A stretch of DNA of 64,000 nucleotides from Rhabdaerophilum calidifontis (GTDB lineage Bacteria > Pseudomonadota > Alphaproteobacteria > Rhizobiales > Beijerinckiaceae). Both the position numbers and the translations under genes were made by a program. The notes beneath the pieces were generated by a model that saw only the letters and a program-made list of their open reading frames with translations, was not told where the DNA came from and did no database searches. Positions within the stretch are counted from its first letter, which is position 1; every line of letters begins with the position of its first letter. This document shows, piece after piece, positions 44,360 through 52,789 of this stretch. The stretch covers positions 1 to 64,000 of the forward strand of contig NZ_VTRS01000002.1 in the NCBI RefSeq assembly GCF_008641065.1, in the 5' to 3' direction.

Positions 44360-45635
44360 CCTGCCGGCGCGTGCCGTCGGCGCCGATTTTCTGCTCGCGG
44401 ACGCCGCCCTGCCCGGAGACGATCCGCTGGTTGACGACGCGCGGGCCGATGCCCGAGGAGGCGGTGCCGCCGGTCGGCAGGGCGCTCTCGGGCAGGCTCG
44501 GCGGCGGCTCCTCAGCGGTTTTGGATTCTGCGGTTTTGGATTCTGCGGTTTTGGATTCGGCGGGTTTGGCTTCAGCGGGCGCGGGAGCGATCGCGCCCTT
44601 GCGATCACGTGGCGTCCGGCGCTCGGCGGCGGCCTGCAGGCCCTTCGGCCGTGACATTGCCGCCGCCTGCTCCTGCGTCACGACGATATCGCCCTTGCGC
44701 GCCTCGACCAGATCCTCGGTTCCGGCGAGGGCGCTGGCCCAGGTCTGGCCCGGCTGCTTGCAGAAGCAGGCCGGATCGTGAGCGCTCTGGTATTTCTTGG
44801 CGGTGGGAAGCGACATGTAGGGTGTGCCGTCCCGTGTCGCCGCGCGTTCGACATCGCCGCCGAGCGGCATGTAGAAGACCTGCGTCTCGGCGCCGGGGCA
44901 GAGCGAGGCGCAGACCTGTGCATATTCGTCGCGCGCGCCGATCCCCTCGAAATTGACCGGGAAGAAGAAGCCGTCGCAGGTGCGCACGCAGATCGCGAGC
45001 CGCCCGCCGAGGCGCTCGCGCGGGCGTTCCTCATCGAGATCGATGTCGCGGCCGTCGCGCGGCGGGGCATCGCCGAACAGCCGATCGAACAGGCCCGGAT
45101 CGCTGGGCGCCGCGTAGATCACGCCGCGCTGTTCGGGGCGTCCGTTGCAGCCGTAGCGGTCGAGCGCGGCGAGGAGCTGGGCGCGGCGGCTCCCGCCGCC
45201 CTCCATCTGGCCGATCTGCGCGGCGAGTTGCGCCGCCTGCGCCCGCAGCGGCGCGCAGACCGGAGGCGGATTGTTGAAGAACAGGAATCCGCGCCGCTCG
45301 CAATCGTTCTGCTGGATCGCGTAGCGGACGCGCGCAAGCTCGGTGCGCAGCCGCTGCGAATCGCGCGTGACACCGCCGCCGAGGCCGGCGAGTTCGGCGC
45401 GGATCTGGGTGCAGGCGGGGGATTGCGCGATCGCCTGTCCGGCCTGGAGCAGCAAGGCCAGCAGGACGCCCAACCGCGCCGCCGCGCCACCCCGCCGGCT
45501 GGCCGCCACCGCGGGGGAAGGCCGGGCCGGGTCTCGCGTTGGGGTCGGAACCAAGGAGGAGGTCGGAACCAAGGAGCCACCGCGCGCTGGAACCGGAACC
45601 GGAGCCGGATCGGACGAATCGTCGAAGTGAGACAA
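44289..45635 (-). CDS. DUF2865 secreted protein
   Basis: A protein of up to 448 residues. After an N-terminal Pro/Ser-rich stretch and a hydrophobic segment (LGVLLALLLQAGQAIA, about 55-70) comes the Cys-rich DUF2865 domain (about 75-330): NDCERRGFLFFNN, RYGCNGRP, ICVRTCDGFFFPV, CASLCPGAETQVFYMP and DPACFCKQPGQ. The tail has AESKT repeats. DUF2865 is common in Hyphomicrobiales, with unknown function. The start is uncertain: only a TTG at 45635 opens this frame, with GAGAGGG touching it, so a start further in or a frameshift near the 18-bp repeat is possible. Confidence 0.82.
   Translation of the reverse strand: MSHFDDSSDPAPVPVPARGGSLVPTSSLVPTPTRDPARPSPAVAASRRGGAAARLGVLLALLLQAGQAIAQSPACTQIRAELAGLGGGVTRDSQRLRTELARVRYAIQQNDCERRGFLFFNNPPPVCAPLRAQAAQLAAQIGQMEGGGSRRAQLLAALDRYGCNGRPEQRGVIYAAPSDPGLFDRLFGDAPPRDGRDIDLDEERPRERLGGRLAICVRTCDGFFFPVNFEGIGARDEYAQVCASLCPGAETQVFYMPLGGDVERAATRDGTPYMSLPTAKKYQSAHDPACFCKQPGQTWASALAGTEDLVEARKGDIVVTQEQAAAMSRPKGLQAAAERRTPRDRKGAIAPAPAEAKPAESKTAESKTAESKTAEEPPPSLPESALPTGGTASSGIGPRVVNQRIVSGQGGVREQKIGADGTRRQVRNVAPELTGKERAIDLRGEARP
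44515..44574. repeat. 15-bp tandem repeats coding for AESKT
   Basis: Units GCGGTTTTGGATTCT at 44515-44529 and 44530-44544, a near copy at 44545-44559 and a degenerate fourth at 44560-44574. On the minus strand they code for the KTAES repeat in the DUF2865 protein tail. The unit length is a multiple of three, so copy-number change would keep the frame. Confidence 0.9.
45543..45578. repeat. 18-bp tandem duplication near the DUF2865 gene start
   Basis: GGTCGGAACCAAGGAGGA (45543-45560) is repeated at 45561-45578 with two changes. On the minus strand it codes for the SSLVPT-type repeat before the membrane segment. Confidence 0.85.
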
Positions 45636-45732
45636 CCCTCTCTATGCGCGCGGATTATGATGCGGGCAAGGCGCCGGGGCCGGATTCGCGGCGTTTCGGC
45701 GGCGGGACGCGGCGGTTCCGGGGCGCCGGTGC

Positions 45733-46272
45733 TCAGCGCGCCGCGTCGCCATCGCGCCATGCCGCCCCGTCGACCTCGGCGAGCAGCCGGTCGATGAGGC
45801 TTTCGAGCTGGGCGCGCTCGCCGGCATCGAGGCCGGCGCAGATACGCTCGGAAAAGGCCCGCGCCATGGGCACGATCTCGAAATAGACCTGCCGGCCGGG
45901 CTCCGTCAGCGCGAGGAAGGCCTCGCGCAGATCGGCGCGGTTGGCGCGGCGCTGCACGAACGTGCGCCGTTCGAGCGCGGCGACGGCGCGGCTCACGGTG
46001 GTCTTGTGCATGCGGCTGTGGCGGCCGACATCGCGCGCCGTGATCACCCCGAACTGGCCGAGGGTCGCAAGCACGCGCCATTCCGGGATCGAGATCCCGA
46101 AGCGCTCGCCATAGCTCCGCGCCAGCGTGTGGCTGACCTCGGCGGCGAGCACGTTGAGGCGGTAGGGCAGGAAGCTCTCGAGCCGCAACGGCTCGATGGC
46201 CTCCGCGGCCTCCGGCGCGGTTCCGCGCGGTGTTGTCTTCATATTGCCATGCATGAGATTGGATGAAACCAT
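45733..46272 (-). CDS. MarR-family transcription regulator
   Basis: A regulator of up to 179 residues with a winged helix: LESFLPYRLNVLAAEVSHTLARSYGERFGISIPEWRVLATLG, then ITARDVGRHSRMHKTTVSRAVAALERR as recognition region and ADLREAFLALTEPGR as wing (blocks quoted separately by position, about 30-75, 78-104 and 112-127). Three in-frame ATGs (46272, 46254, 46242) lack a clear ribosome site; the longest is given. It lies 99 bp downstream of the TRAP binding-protein gene on the same strand and faces away from the FAH operon, so it likely controls this catabolic region in response to an aromatic or organic-acid ligand. Confidence 0.88.
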   Translation of the reverse strand: MVSSNLMHGNMKTTPRGTAPEAAEAIEPLRLESFLPYRLNVLAAEVSHTLARSYGERFGISIPEWRVLATLGQFGVITARDVGRHSRMHKTTVSRAVAALERRTFVQRRANRADLREAFLALTEPGRQVYFEIVPMARAFSERICAGLDAGERAQLESLIDRLLAEVDGAAWRDGDAAR

Positions 46273-46371
46273 TGTTCAGACGAGATTATCTGGCGGGAAC
46301 AGGAATTTGTCCAGCAGTAAGATGCATGCCGGGTTGCCTGTCGCAAGAAGAGGAAGGGAGATGGCCGGGGA

Positions 46372-47463
46372 TCAGCTGCGCACGCGGGTCCGGATCATCA
46401 GCGAATCATAGGCATATTCGCCGATCTGCCACCAGGAATATTGCTCGCCGAGATAATCGTTCAGGGAATCGAGCGCGCGCTTGAATTGCGGGTTCTGCGC
46501 CGCGATCTCGGCATAATAGGCTTTCGCCGCCTCGTAGGCCGCCTCCATCACCTGCGGCGGGAAGCCGCGCAATTCGGTGCCGCGGCCGATCAGCCGCTTG
46601 AGGGCGGGGGCGTTCACCGCATCGTATTTGGCGAGCATCCAGTTATTGGCGGCCTCGGCGGCCTGTCGCAGAACGGCCTGGTAATGCTTGGGCAGCCGGT
46701 TCCATTGCTCGAGATTGACGCAGGCATGGAGCATCGCCCCGCCTTCCCAGAAGCCGGGAAAGTAATAATACTTGGCGACCTTGGCGAAGCCGAGCTTCTC
46801 GTCGTCATAGGGGCCGACGAATTCCACCGCGTCGATCGTGCCGCGCTCAAGCGCCGGGTAGATGTCGGCCGGCGCGATCTGCTGCGGCACCACGCCGAGC
46901 CGCGCGAGGATATTGCCGCCGGTGCCGCCGATGCGGAATTTGAGACCCTGGAGGTCGTCGAGCGATTTCAGCTCCTTGCGGAACCAGCCGCCCATCTGTG
47001 TGCCGGAATTGCCTGCCGCGAAGGAGATGATGTTGAACTTCGCCAGCGTCTCGTTGACGATTTCGGCGCCACCGCCGAAATGCCACCAGGAATGCTGTAG
47101 CCGCGCATTGGGGCCGAAGGGCAGCCCGGTGCCGAAGCCGAGCACGGGATCCTTGCCGATGTAGAAATAGGTCGGCGTGTGGCAGCATTCGAGCGCGCCG
47201 GACGAGACGGCGTCGAGCGCCTGGAGACCCGGCACGATCTCGCCCGCCGCGAAGGCCTGAATCTGGAAGCGGTTGTCGGTTGCCTCGGCGACGTATTTCG
47301 CGAAGACCTGCGCGGTGCCGAAGATCGTATCGAGCGATTTCGGGAAGGAGGAGGTCATCCGCCACTTCACATCCGGCGTGCCCTGCGCGAGCGCCGGCCG
47401 CGCGAGCCCGGTTGCCGCCGTGCCCGCGCCCAACCCTGACAGCAACAAGTCGCGCCGACGCAT
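46372..47463 (-). CDS. TRAP transporter substrate-binding protein, TakP-like (copy 3)
   Basis: A 363-residue paralogue of the two receptors at 5.7-8.1 kb. It has a Tat signal (MRRRDLLLSGLG...RPALAQG), [61 protein letters not shown] and GPYDDEKLGFAKVAKYYYFPGFWEGG. It is more diverged than the other two are from each other. No TRAP permease genes are adjacent, so it may share the DctQM pair at 8.2-10.7 kb or use one elsewhere. The ATG is behind GGAG. It is divergent from the FAH operon across 182 bp. Confidence 0.92.
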   Translation of the reverse strand: MRRRDLLLSGLGAGTAATGLARPALAQGTPDVKWRMTSSFPKSLDTIFGTAQVFAKYVAEATDNRFQIQAFAAGEIVPGLQALDAVSSGALECCHTPTYFYIGKDPVLGFGTGLPFGPNARLQHSWWHFGGGAEIVNETLAKFNIISFAAGNSGTQMGGWFRKELKSLDDLQGLKFRIGGTGGNILARLGVVPQQIAPADIYPALERGTIDAVEFVGPYDDEKLGFAKVAKYYYFPGFWEGGAMLHACVNLEQWNRLPKHYQAVLRQAAEAANNWMLAKYDAVNAPALKRLIGRGTELRGFPPQVMEAAYEAAKAYYAEIAAQNPQFKRALDSLNDYLGEQYSWWQIGEYAYDSLMIRTRVRS

Positions 47464-47645
47464 CGTCCCGATCTCCTATCCTGCGCAGATGGTTCCGCGC
47501 GAAACTTTTTCCTTGTCTCGCCCCCGCGGCCTTTGCGAGAATTGCACAACACGCGGGAAGCGTCACCCGGCTTTGCATGAAATTTGCGACAGATTGACTG
47601 CAGAACACCGGCGGCGGCAGAGCGGATGCAGGGAGAATTCTGGGC

Positions 47646-48659
47646 ATGAAACTGGCTTCGCTCAAAGCGGGGCGCGATGGCCGCCTCGTCGTCGTCTCGC
47701 GGGATCTGACCCGGGCGACCGACGCGCAGGCCATCGCCCCGACGCTTCAGGCCGCACTCGACGATTGGGAGCGCGTTGCCGGGCCGCTCGCCGATCTTGC
47801 CGAGAGCCTGGCGCATGGCGCGGCGCCGAGCTTCCGCTTCCACGAGCATGAATGCGCCGCGCCGCTGCCGCGCGCTTTTCAGTGGCTCGATGGCTCGGCC
47901 TATGTGAACCATGTCGAACTGGTGCGGAAGGCGCGCGGCGCGGAGCTGCCTTCGCGCTTCCGGACCGATCCGCTGATGTATCAGGGCACGTCGGATTCCA
48001 ATCTCGGCCCGCGCGATCCCGTTCCGGTCGCGAGCGAGGAATTCGGCATCGATTGCGAGGCGGAAATCGTCGTCGTCACCGGCGCGATGCCGCTGGGTGC
48101 CGATGCGGCGGCGGCCCGCGCCGCGATCCGGCTGGTCGGGCTCGTCAACGATGTCTCGCTGCGCAACCTGATCCCGGACGAACTCGCCAAGGGCTTCGGC
48201 TTCCTGAACTCGAAACCGCCTTCCGCCTTCTCGCCCGTCTTCGTGACCCCGGACGAACTCGGCGATGCCTGGGACGGCGGCAGGCTGCATCTGCCGCTGC
48301 TCACCGCGATCAACGGCCGGATGCTCGGCTGCCCGGAAGCCGGCGAGGAGATGACCTTCGATTTCGGCGCCCTGATCGCCCATGCCGCGCGCACGCGGCC
48401 GCTCGGTCCCGGCACGATCATCGGCTCGGGCACGGTCTCGAACCGCGATCCCGACGGCTCGCCCGGCAGGCCGGTGGCGGAGGGCGGGCGCGGCTATTCC
48501 TGCATCGCCGAGCAGCGGATGGTCGAGACCATCCGCTACGGCGCAGCGCGGACGCCGTTCCTGAAATTCGGCGATGTCGTGCGCATCGAGATGAAGGACC
48601 GCAAGGGACACACGATCTTCGGCGCGATCGAAAACCGCATCGAGCCGGCGGGCATGTGA
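47646..48659 (+). CDS. Fumarylacetoacetate hydrolase family protein
   Basis: A 337-residue FAH-type hydrolase with an N-terminal small domain (1-75) and the catalytic beta-roll domain. Metal and active-site signatures: DSNLGPRDPVPVASEEFGIDCEAEIVVV (carboxylate ligands in E-x-E form), LVGLVNDVSLRNLIPDELAKGFGFLNSKPPSAFSPVF and GTIIGSGTVSNRDPDGS (each recognisable in fumarylacetoacetase-like proteins). It cleaves C-C bonds in acylpyruvates, for example fumarylacetoacetate or fumarylpyruvate. It is the first gene of a five-gene operon, and its stop is 7 bp before the next start. Confidence 0.9.
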   Translation: MKLASLKAGRDGRLVVVSRDLTRATDAQAIAPTLQAALDDWERVAGPLADLAESLAHGAAPSFRFHEHECAAPLPRAFQWLDGSAYVNHVELVRKARGAELPSRFRTDPLMYQGTSDSNLGPRDPVPVASEEFGIDCEAEIVVVTGAMPLGADAAAARAAIRLVGLVNDVSLRNLIPDELAKGFGFLNSKPPSAFSPVFVTPDELGDAWDGGRLHLPLLTAINGRMLGCPEAGEEMTFDFGALIAHAARTRPLGPGTIIGSGTVSNRDPDGSPGRPVAEGGRGYSCIAEQRMVETIRYGAARTPFLKFGDVVRIEMKDRKGHTIFGAIENRIEPAGM

Positions 48660-48666
48660 GGGGATA

Positions 48667-49623
48667 ATGAACGGACCGGCTTTCGCGTCGCAGGCGGATC
48701 TCGCCGAGAAGACGATCACCTTCGCCGAGATCGGCCCCGGGCTCTATGCCTTCACCGCCGAGGGCGATCCCAATACCGGCGTGGTCGTCGGCGACGAGGG
48801 CGTGCTGATCGTCGACGCGCAGGCGACCCCCGCCATGGCCGAGGCGGTGATCGCGCGCGTGCGGAGCGTGACGGACAAGCCGATCACCCATGTCGTGCTC
48901 TCGCATTACCACGCAGTGCGCGTGCTCGGCGCCTCGGCCTATCGTGATGCGAAGGCGATCCTCGCCTCGGATGCGACGCGAGACCTCATCGTCGAGCGCG
49001 GCCTCCAGGACATGGATTCCGAGATCGGCCGCTTTCCCCGGCTGTTCCGCGGCAAGGAGACGATCCCCGGCCTCACCTGGCCGACGATCACGTTCGAGCG
49101 CGAGATGTCGGTTTGGCTCGGCAGGCGCGAGGTCCGGCTCAAGCATCTCGGGCGCGGTCATACGGCCGGTGACACGATCGCCTTCGTGCCCGATGCGGGG
49201 GTGATGTTCTCGGGCGATCTCGTGGAATACCGATCCGCCTGCTATTGCGGCGACGCGCATTTCGCCGATTGGCCGGAGACGCTCAAACGGCTCGCGGCGC
49301 ATGATCCGGTGGCGCTGGTGCCGGGGCGGGGTGATGCGCTGGTCGGCCGGGACAAGGTTGCCGCCGCCATCGCCGGCACGACCGACTTTCTTGAAACGCT
49401 CTACGGCACGGTGCAGCGCGCGGTTGCGGCCGGCAAGACGCTGAAGGCCGCCTTCGCCGATGTCCGCGCCGCGATGGACGGGCCGTTCGGCGCCTATGCG
49501 ATCTACGAGCATTGCCTGCCCTTCAACGTCTCGCGCGCCTATGACGAGGCGCGCGGCATCGACCATCCCGTCATCTGGACCGCCGAGCGGGATCGCGAGA
49601 TGTGGGCGCGGTTGCAGGGATGA
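48667..49623 (+). CDS. Metallo-beta-lactamase-fold hydrolase with altered metal motif
   Basis: A 318-residue MBL-fold protein. The N-terminal region NTGVVVGDEGVLIVDAQATP is typical of the fold. The metal motif reads LSHYHAVRVLG: H80 and H82 are kept, but the normal Asp-His of HxHxDH are V84 and R85. GRGHTAGDT supplies the next His and MFSGDLVE the bridging Asp. Whether it binds two metals is doubtful. It has a C-terminal helical extension (about 230-318). It lies between FAH and the FAD monooxygenase in one operon. A role in ring-fission or ester hydrolysis is inference. Confidence 0.85.
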   Translation: MNGPAFASQADLAEKTITFAEIGPGLYAFTAEGDPNTGVVVGDEGVLIVDAQATPAMAEAVIARVRSVTDKPITHVVLSHYHAVRVLGASAYRDAKAILASDATRDLIVERGLQDMDSEIGRFPRLFRGKETIPGLTWPTITFEREMSVWLGRREVRLKHLGRGHTAGDTIAFVPDAGVMFSGDLVEYRSACYCGDAHFADWPETLKRLAAHDPVALVPGRGDALVGRDKVAAAIAGTTDFLETLYGTVQRAVAAGKTLKAAFADVRAAMDGPFGAYAIYEHCLPFNVSRAYDEARGIDHPVIWTAERDREMWARLQG

Positions 49624-49669
49624 GGGTGCCGGAGCCGCGGCGGAGGATCGGGCAGGGGAGTTGCCGGTC

Positions 49670-51283
49670 ATGAATGCGCCTTATGCCGTTTTCTCCTATG
49701 TGAAATCGCCGGATCAGGCCCGCGCCGCGCCCGCGCATCATCCGGTCGTGGTGGTGGGCGCCGGGCCGGTAGGGCTTTCCCTCGCGATCGACCTCGCGCA
49801 GCGCGGGCAGCGGGTGGTGCTGCTCGACGATTCGGACCGCATCGGCGAGGGCAGCCGCGCCATCTGCTTCGCCAAGAAGACGCTCGAAATCTTCGACCGG
49901 CTCGGCATTGCCGGGCCGCTGGTGGCGGAGGGCGTGTCCTGGAGCCGGGGGCGCGTCTTCCAGGGCGAGGGCGAACTCTATGCGTTCGACCTGCTGCCGG
50001 AGGAGGGCCACAAGATGCCGGCCTTCATCAACATCCAGCAATTCGTGGTCGAGAAGGCGCTGGTGGATCGCGCGGCGGCGCTCGACAATCTCGATCTGCG
50101 CTGGAATAACCGGGTCGTCGCCCTGGATCCGGGCGGCGCGGGGGCGCGGCTGACGATCGAGACGCCCGACGGCCCCTACCGGATCGAGGCGGATTACGTC
50201 GTCGCCTGCGACGGCGCCCGCTCACCGCTGCGGGCCATGCTGGGGCTCGATTTCGCCGGCGAGGTCTTCGAGGAGCAGTTCCTGATCGCCGATGTGCGGA
50301 TGCGGGCGGATTTTCCCACCGAACGCTGGTTCTGGTTCGATCCGCCCTTCCATCCCGGCGGCTCCGCCCTGCTCCATCGCCAGCCGGACGATATCTGGCG
50401 GATCGACCTGCAACTCCCCGCCACAGCCGATGCCGAGGCGGAGAAGCGGCCGGAGAATGTCCGCCCCCGGCTGCGCGCCATGCTCGGGCATGACGATTTC
50501 AGCCTCGAATGGGTGTCGATCTACCGGTTCCGCTGCCTGCGGCTCGCGGCGTTCCTGCATGGACGGGTGATCTTCGCGGGGGATGCCGCGCATCAGGTTT
50601 CGCCCTTCGGCGCGCGCGGCGCCAATTCCGGCATCCAGGACGCCGAGAACCTCGCCTGGAAGCTCGCCGCGATCCTCGACGGCGACAGCCCGGAAAGCTT
50701 GCTCTTCACCTATGACATCGAGCGCGGCCAGGCCGCGGACGAGAACATCGCCCATTCGACGCGCTCGACCGATTTCATCGCGCCGCAATCCGCGGCCGAG
50801 CGCGTGCTGCGCGACGCGGCGCTGGCGCTCGCCCGCAACCATGCCTTCGCCAAGCGCATGGTGAATTCGGGGCGGCTCTCGACCCCCTCTTCCTATCGCG
50901 AATCGCCGCTCTCGACCCCGGATGACGCGCCCTGGGCGGGTGGCCCGGCGCCCGGCGCGCCGATCCCCGATGCCCGGCTCGGCGCGGGCCATCTCTCGGA
51001 ACGGCTCGGCGCGGATTTCACGCTGCTCGCCGGCGATGACGCCACCGCGCGGCTCGCTCCGCCCGGTGTGGCGGTGCTGGCGGCCGGGGAGGGCGGCGTC
51101 GGCGATCCGGCCGGCGATCTCGCGCGGCGCTTCGCGCTGGCGCCGGGCACCGCCTATCTCATCCGGCCGGACGCGCATGTCGCGGCGCGGTTCGCCGCGG
51201 CGGACAAGGCCGCGATCCGCGCCGCCCTGCGCCGTGCGCGCGGCAAGGCTGGCCTGGGGCCCTGCGATGACGGGGCGGTGTGA
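49670..51283 (+). CDS. FAD-dependent aromatic-ring monooxygenase (PheA/MhpA type)
   Basis: A 537-residue group A flavoprotein. The Rossmann motif is VVVGAGPVGLSLAIDLAQRG (GAGPVG at 30-35), the DG motif is VACDGARSPLR, and the GD motif is VIFAGDAAHQVSPFGARGAN. The C-terminal thioredoxin-like domain (about 420-537) places it with 3-(3-hydroxyphenyl)propionate, phenol and resorcinol hydroxylases. The substrate is not readable. NAD(P)H-driven hydroxylation of a phenolic acid is the likely reaction. The ATG follows GGGGAG. The next gene begins 11 bp after its stop. Confidence 0.92.
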   Translation: MNAPYAVFSYVKSPDQARAAPAHHPVVVVGAGPVGLSLAIDLAQRGQRVVLLDDSDRIGEGSRAICFAKKTLEIFDRLGIAGPLVAEGVSWSRGRVFQGEGELYAFDLLPEEGHKMPAFINIQQFVVEKALVDRAAALDNLDLRWNNRVVALDPGGAGARLTIETPDGPYRIEADYVVACDGARSPLRAMLGLDFAGEVFEEQFLIADVRMRADFPTERWFWFDPPFHPGGSALLHRQPDDIWRIDLQLPATADAEAEKRPENVRPRLRAMLGHDDFSLEWVSIYRFRCLRLAAFLHGRVIFAGDAAHQVSPFGARGANSGIQDAENLAWKLAAILDGDSPESLLFTYDIERGQAADENIAHSTRSTDFIAPQSAAERVLRDAALALARNHAFAKRMVNSGRLSTPSSYRESPLSTPDDAPWAGGPAPGAPIPDARLGAGHLSERLGADFTLLAGDDATARLAPPGVAVLAAGEGGVGDPAGDLARRFALAPGTAYLIRPDAHVAARFAAADKAAIRAALRRARGKAGLGPCDDGAV

Positions 51284-51294
51284 AGGAGGGACGG

Positions 51295-51522
51295 ATGCGT
51301 GAGGATGCAGGCGCGGCGGCGGGCGGAGGTCTTGTGGCCGAATCGCGGCTTTCCGATCCCGACCGCGCCTTCCGCCTGCTGATCGAAGCGCGGCGCGGCC
51401 TCTCCCCCGAGGCGGCGGCGGCGCTGGATGCGCGCCTGGTGCTGCTGCTGGCGAACCATATCGGCGACGAGGCGGTTCTGCGCGAGGCGATTGCCGCCGC
51501 CCGTGCGGCCATGATCCCATGA
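51295..51522 (+). CDS. DUF2783 protein
   Basis: A 75-residue protein with the DUF2783 pattern LSDPDRAFRLLIEARRGLSPEAAAALDARLVLLLANHIGD then LREAIAAAR (three helices). From memory, this family is often found next to FAD monooxygenases in aromatic catabolic clusters, suggesting an accessory role. The ATG follows AAGGAGG with ideal spacing. It overlaps the next gene by 4 bp. Confidence 0.85.
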   Translation: MREDAGAAAGGGLVAESRLSDPDRAFRLLIEARRGLSPEAAAALDARLVLLLANHIGDEAVLREAIAAARAAMIP

Positions 51523-51815
51523 GCGGAACTGAGTCGCGCACGCCCTATGTCGCCATGTCGCTTGTCGGGATCACCGGTCTTGTATCGGGGCTCATCGTGG
51601 CGCTTGGCGCCCTGGCCCTCCTCATCGCGAATTCTTCACGCTCGTTCTGGGAGCCGCTGATCTGGGGGACGTTTCTGTTCGAGGTCACGCTGGCGGTGGT
51701 GCCGCTGTTCCTGTTCCGCACCGGGCGAGCGCGGCTTTTCGCGCGGGCCTTCGCCATCGGCGCCGCGCCGGGCTTGCTGATCGCGCTCACGCTGGTTGTG
51801 GCGGCCTACACATAG
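51519..51815 (+). CDS. Small membrane protein, function unknown
   Basis: A 98-residue protein with three hydrophobic segments (about 12-36, 45-65, 76-96: SLVGITGLVSGLIVALGALA, FLFEVTLAVVPLFLF, FAIGAAPGLLIALTLVVAA). The ATG overlaps the DUF2783 stop (ATGA), so it belongs to the catabolic operon. I do not recognise a family. The coupled position hints at a membrane partner of the operon, but this is position only. Confidence 0.7.
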   Translation: MSGTESRTPYVAMSLVGITGLVSGLIVALGALALLIANSSRSFWEPLIWGTFLFEVTLAVVPLFLFRTGRARLFARAFAIGAAPGLLIALTLVVAAYT

Positions 51816-51916
51816 CGCCGATCCGCGATCGCACGAGAACCGCGGCGAGAGCCGTCTTCCTTCCGTCGCTCCGGAACATTATCTCAGGGCGTATCGGATC
51901 ATCGAAGAGGTCACCC

Positions 51917-52432
51917 ATGTTTCGTGCTGCTGTTGCATCTGCGCTGCTTGCTGCGGCGGCGTTCGGGCTGGGGGCTGGCTCGGCTTCGGCCCAATCGCCG
52001 GACCTGATCTTCAAGAAATCGACCGTCTTCCGCTTCCTCACGCCGGACGACAAGCTCGCGACCTACGCGATCGACGATCCCGACATCGAGGGGGTCGCCT
52101 GCCATTACACCGTGCCCGAGAAAGGCGGCGTCGCCGGCGGTCTCGGGCTCGCCGAGGAGGTGTCCGATATCTCGCTCGCCTGCCGGCAGGTCGGGCCGGT
52201 GAAGTTCCGCGCCAAGGTCGAGCAGGGCGAGGTGATGTTCCGGCAATCGCGTTCGCTGCTCTTCAAGCGCATGCAGATCGTGCGCGGCTGCGACGTGAAG
52301 CGCAACGTGCTGGTCTATCTCGTCTATTCCGACAAGCTGATCGAGGGCAGCCCGAAGAATTCCACCTCCACCGTCCCGATCATGCCCTGGGGCGGGCAGG
52401 AGCCGGTCCAGTGCCGGGATTGGCTGAAATGA
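51917..52432 (+). CDS. creA: CreA family periplasmic protein
   Basis: A 171-residue protein with a signal peptide (1-25, ASAQS) and the CreA domain: IDDPDIEGVACHYTVPEKGG, SDISLACRQVGPV, RSLLFKRMQIVRGCDVKRNVLVYLVYSDKLIEGSPKNSTSTV (quoted as landmarks around 50-160) and a final C in VQCRDWLK. CreA is widespread in Proteobacteria with no settled function. It has 101 bp of its own upstream sequence, so it is probably not part of the preceding operon. Confidence 0.92.
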   Translation: MFRAAVASALLAAAAFGLGAGSASAQSPDLIFKKSTVFRFLTPDDKLATYAIDDPDIEGVACHYTVPEKGGVAGGLGLAEEVSDISLACRQVGPVKFRAKVEQGEVMFRQSRSLLFKRMQIVRGCDVKRNVLVYLVYSDKLIEGSPKNSTSTVPIMPWGGQEPVQCRDWLK

Positions 52433-52468
52433 GGGCGGGTGCGACGGCGCGGCCGTCCCGGGTGCGCG

Positions 52469-52789
52469 TCAGTTCCGGCACGAGATCAGGAAGCTCTCGA
52501 CGGGCTTGCCCTGGCTGGTTCCGGCCGAGCCGGTGATCTCGTCGCGGTCGAGCTGGCGATAGGCGCTGGCGGCCTTGAAGCCCTTGGCCTCGCACCAGGC
52601 ATCGGCCACGATCCGCCCGCAATCCGAGCGGCGGGCGAGGCATTCCTGCGTGCCGTAGCCGTCCGAGCCGGCGACGATGAAGTCCTGCTGCTTGGCGCGC
52701 GCGACGGTTTCGTTCCCCGAGGCGGCGATGATGATCGCGGCCGCGACCGCGGCGACGATGGCGGCGAGAATGCTGATGCGCAGGCGCAT
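52469..52789 (-). CDS. Small exported or membrane-anchored protein
   Basis: A 106-residue protein with an N-terminal hydrophobic helix (ISILAAIVAAVAAAIIIAA) and a mature part with four cysteines: GTQECLARRSDCG, then VADAWCEAKGF and LISCRN. The pattern 'CGRIVADAWCEAKG' recurs in small proteins of Hyphomicrobiales, of unknown role. The ATG at 52789 follows AAGGGG. It is convergent with creA. Confidence 0.75.
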   Translation of the reverse strand: MRLRISILAAIVAAVAAAIIIAASGNETVARAKQQDFIVAGSDGYGTQECLARRSDCGRIVADAWCEAKGFKAASAYRQLDRDEITGSAGTSQGKPVESFLISCRN

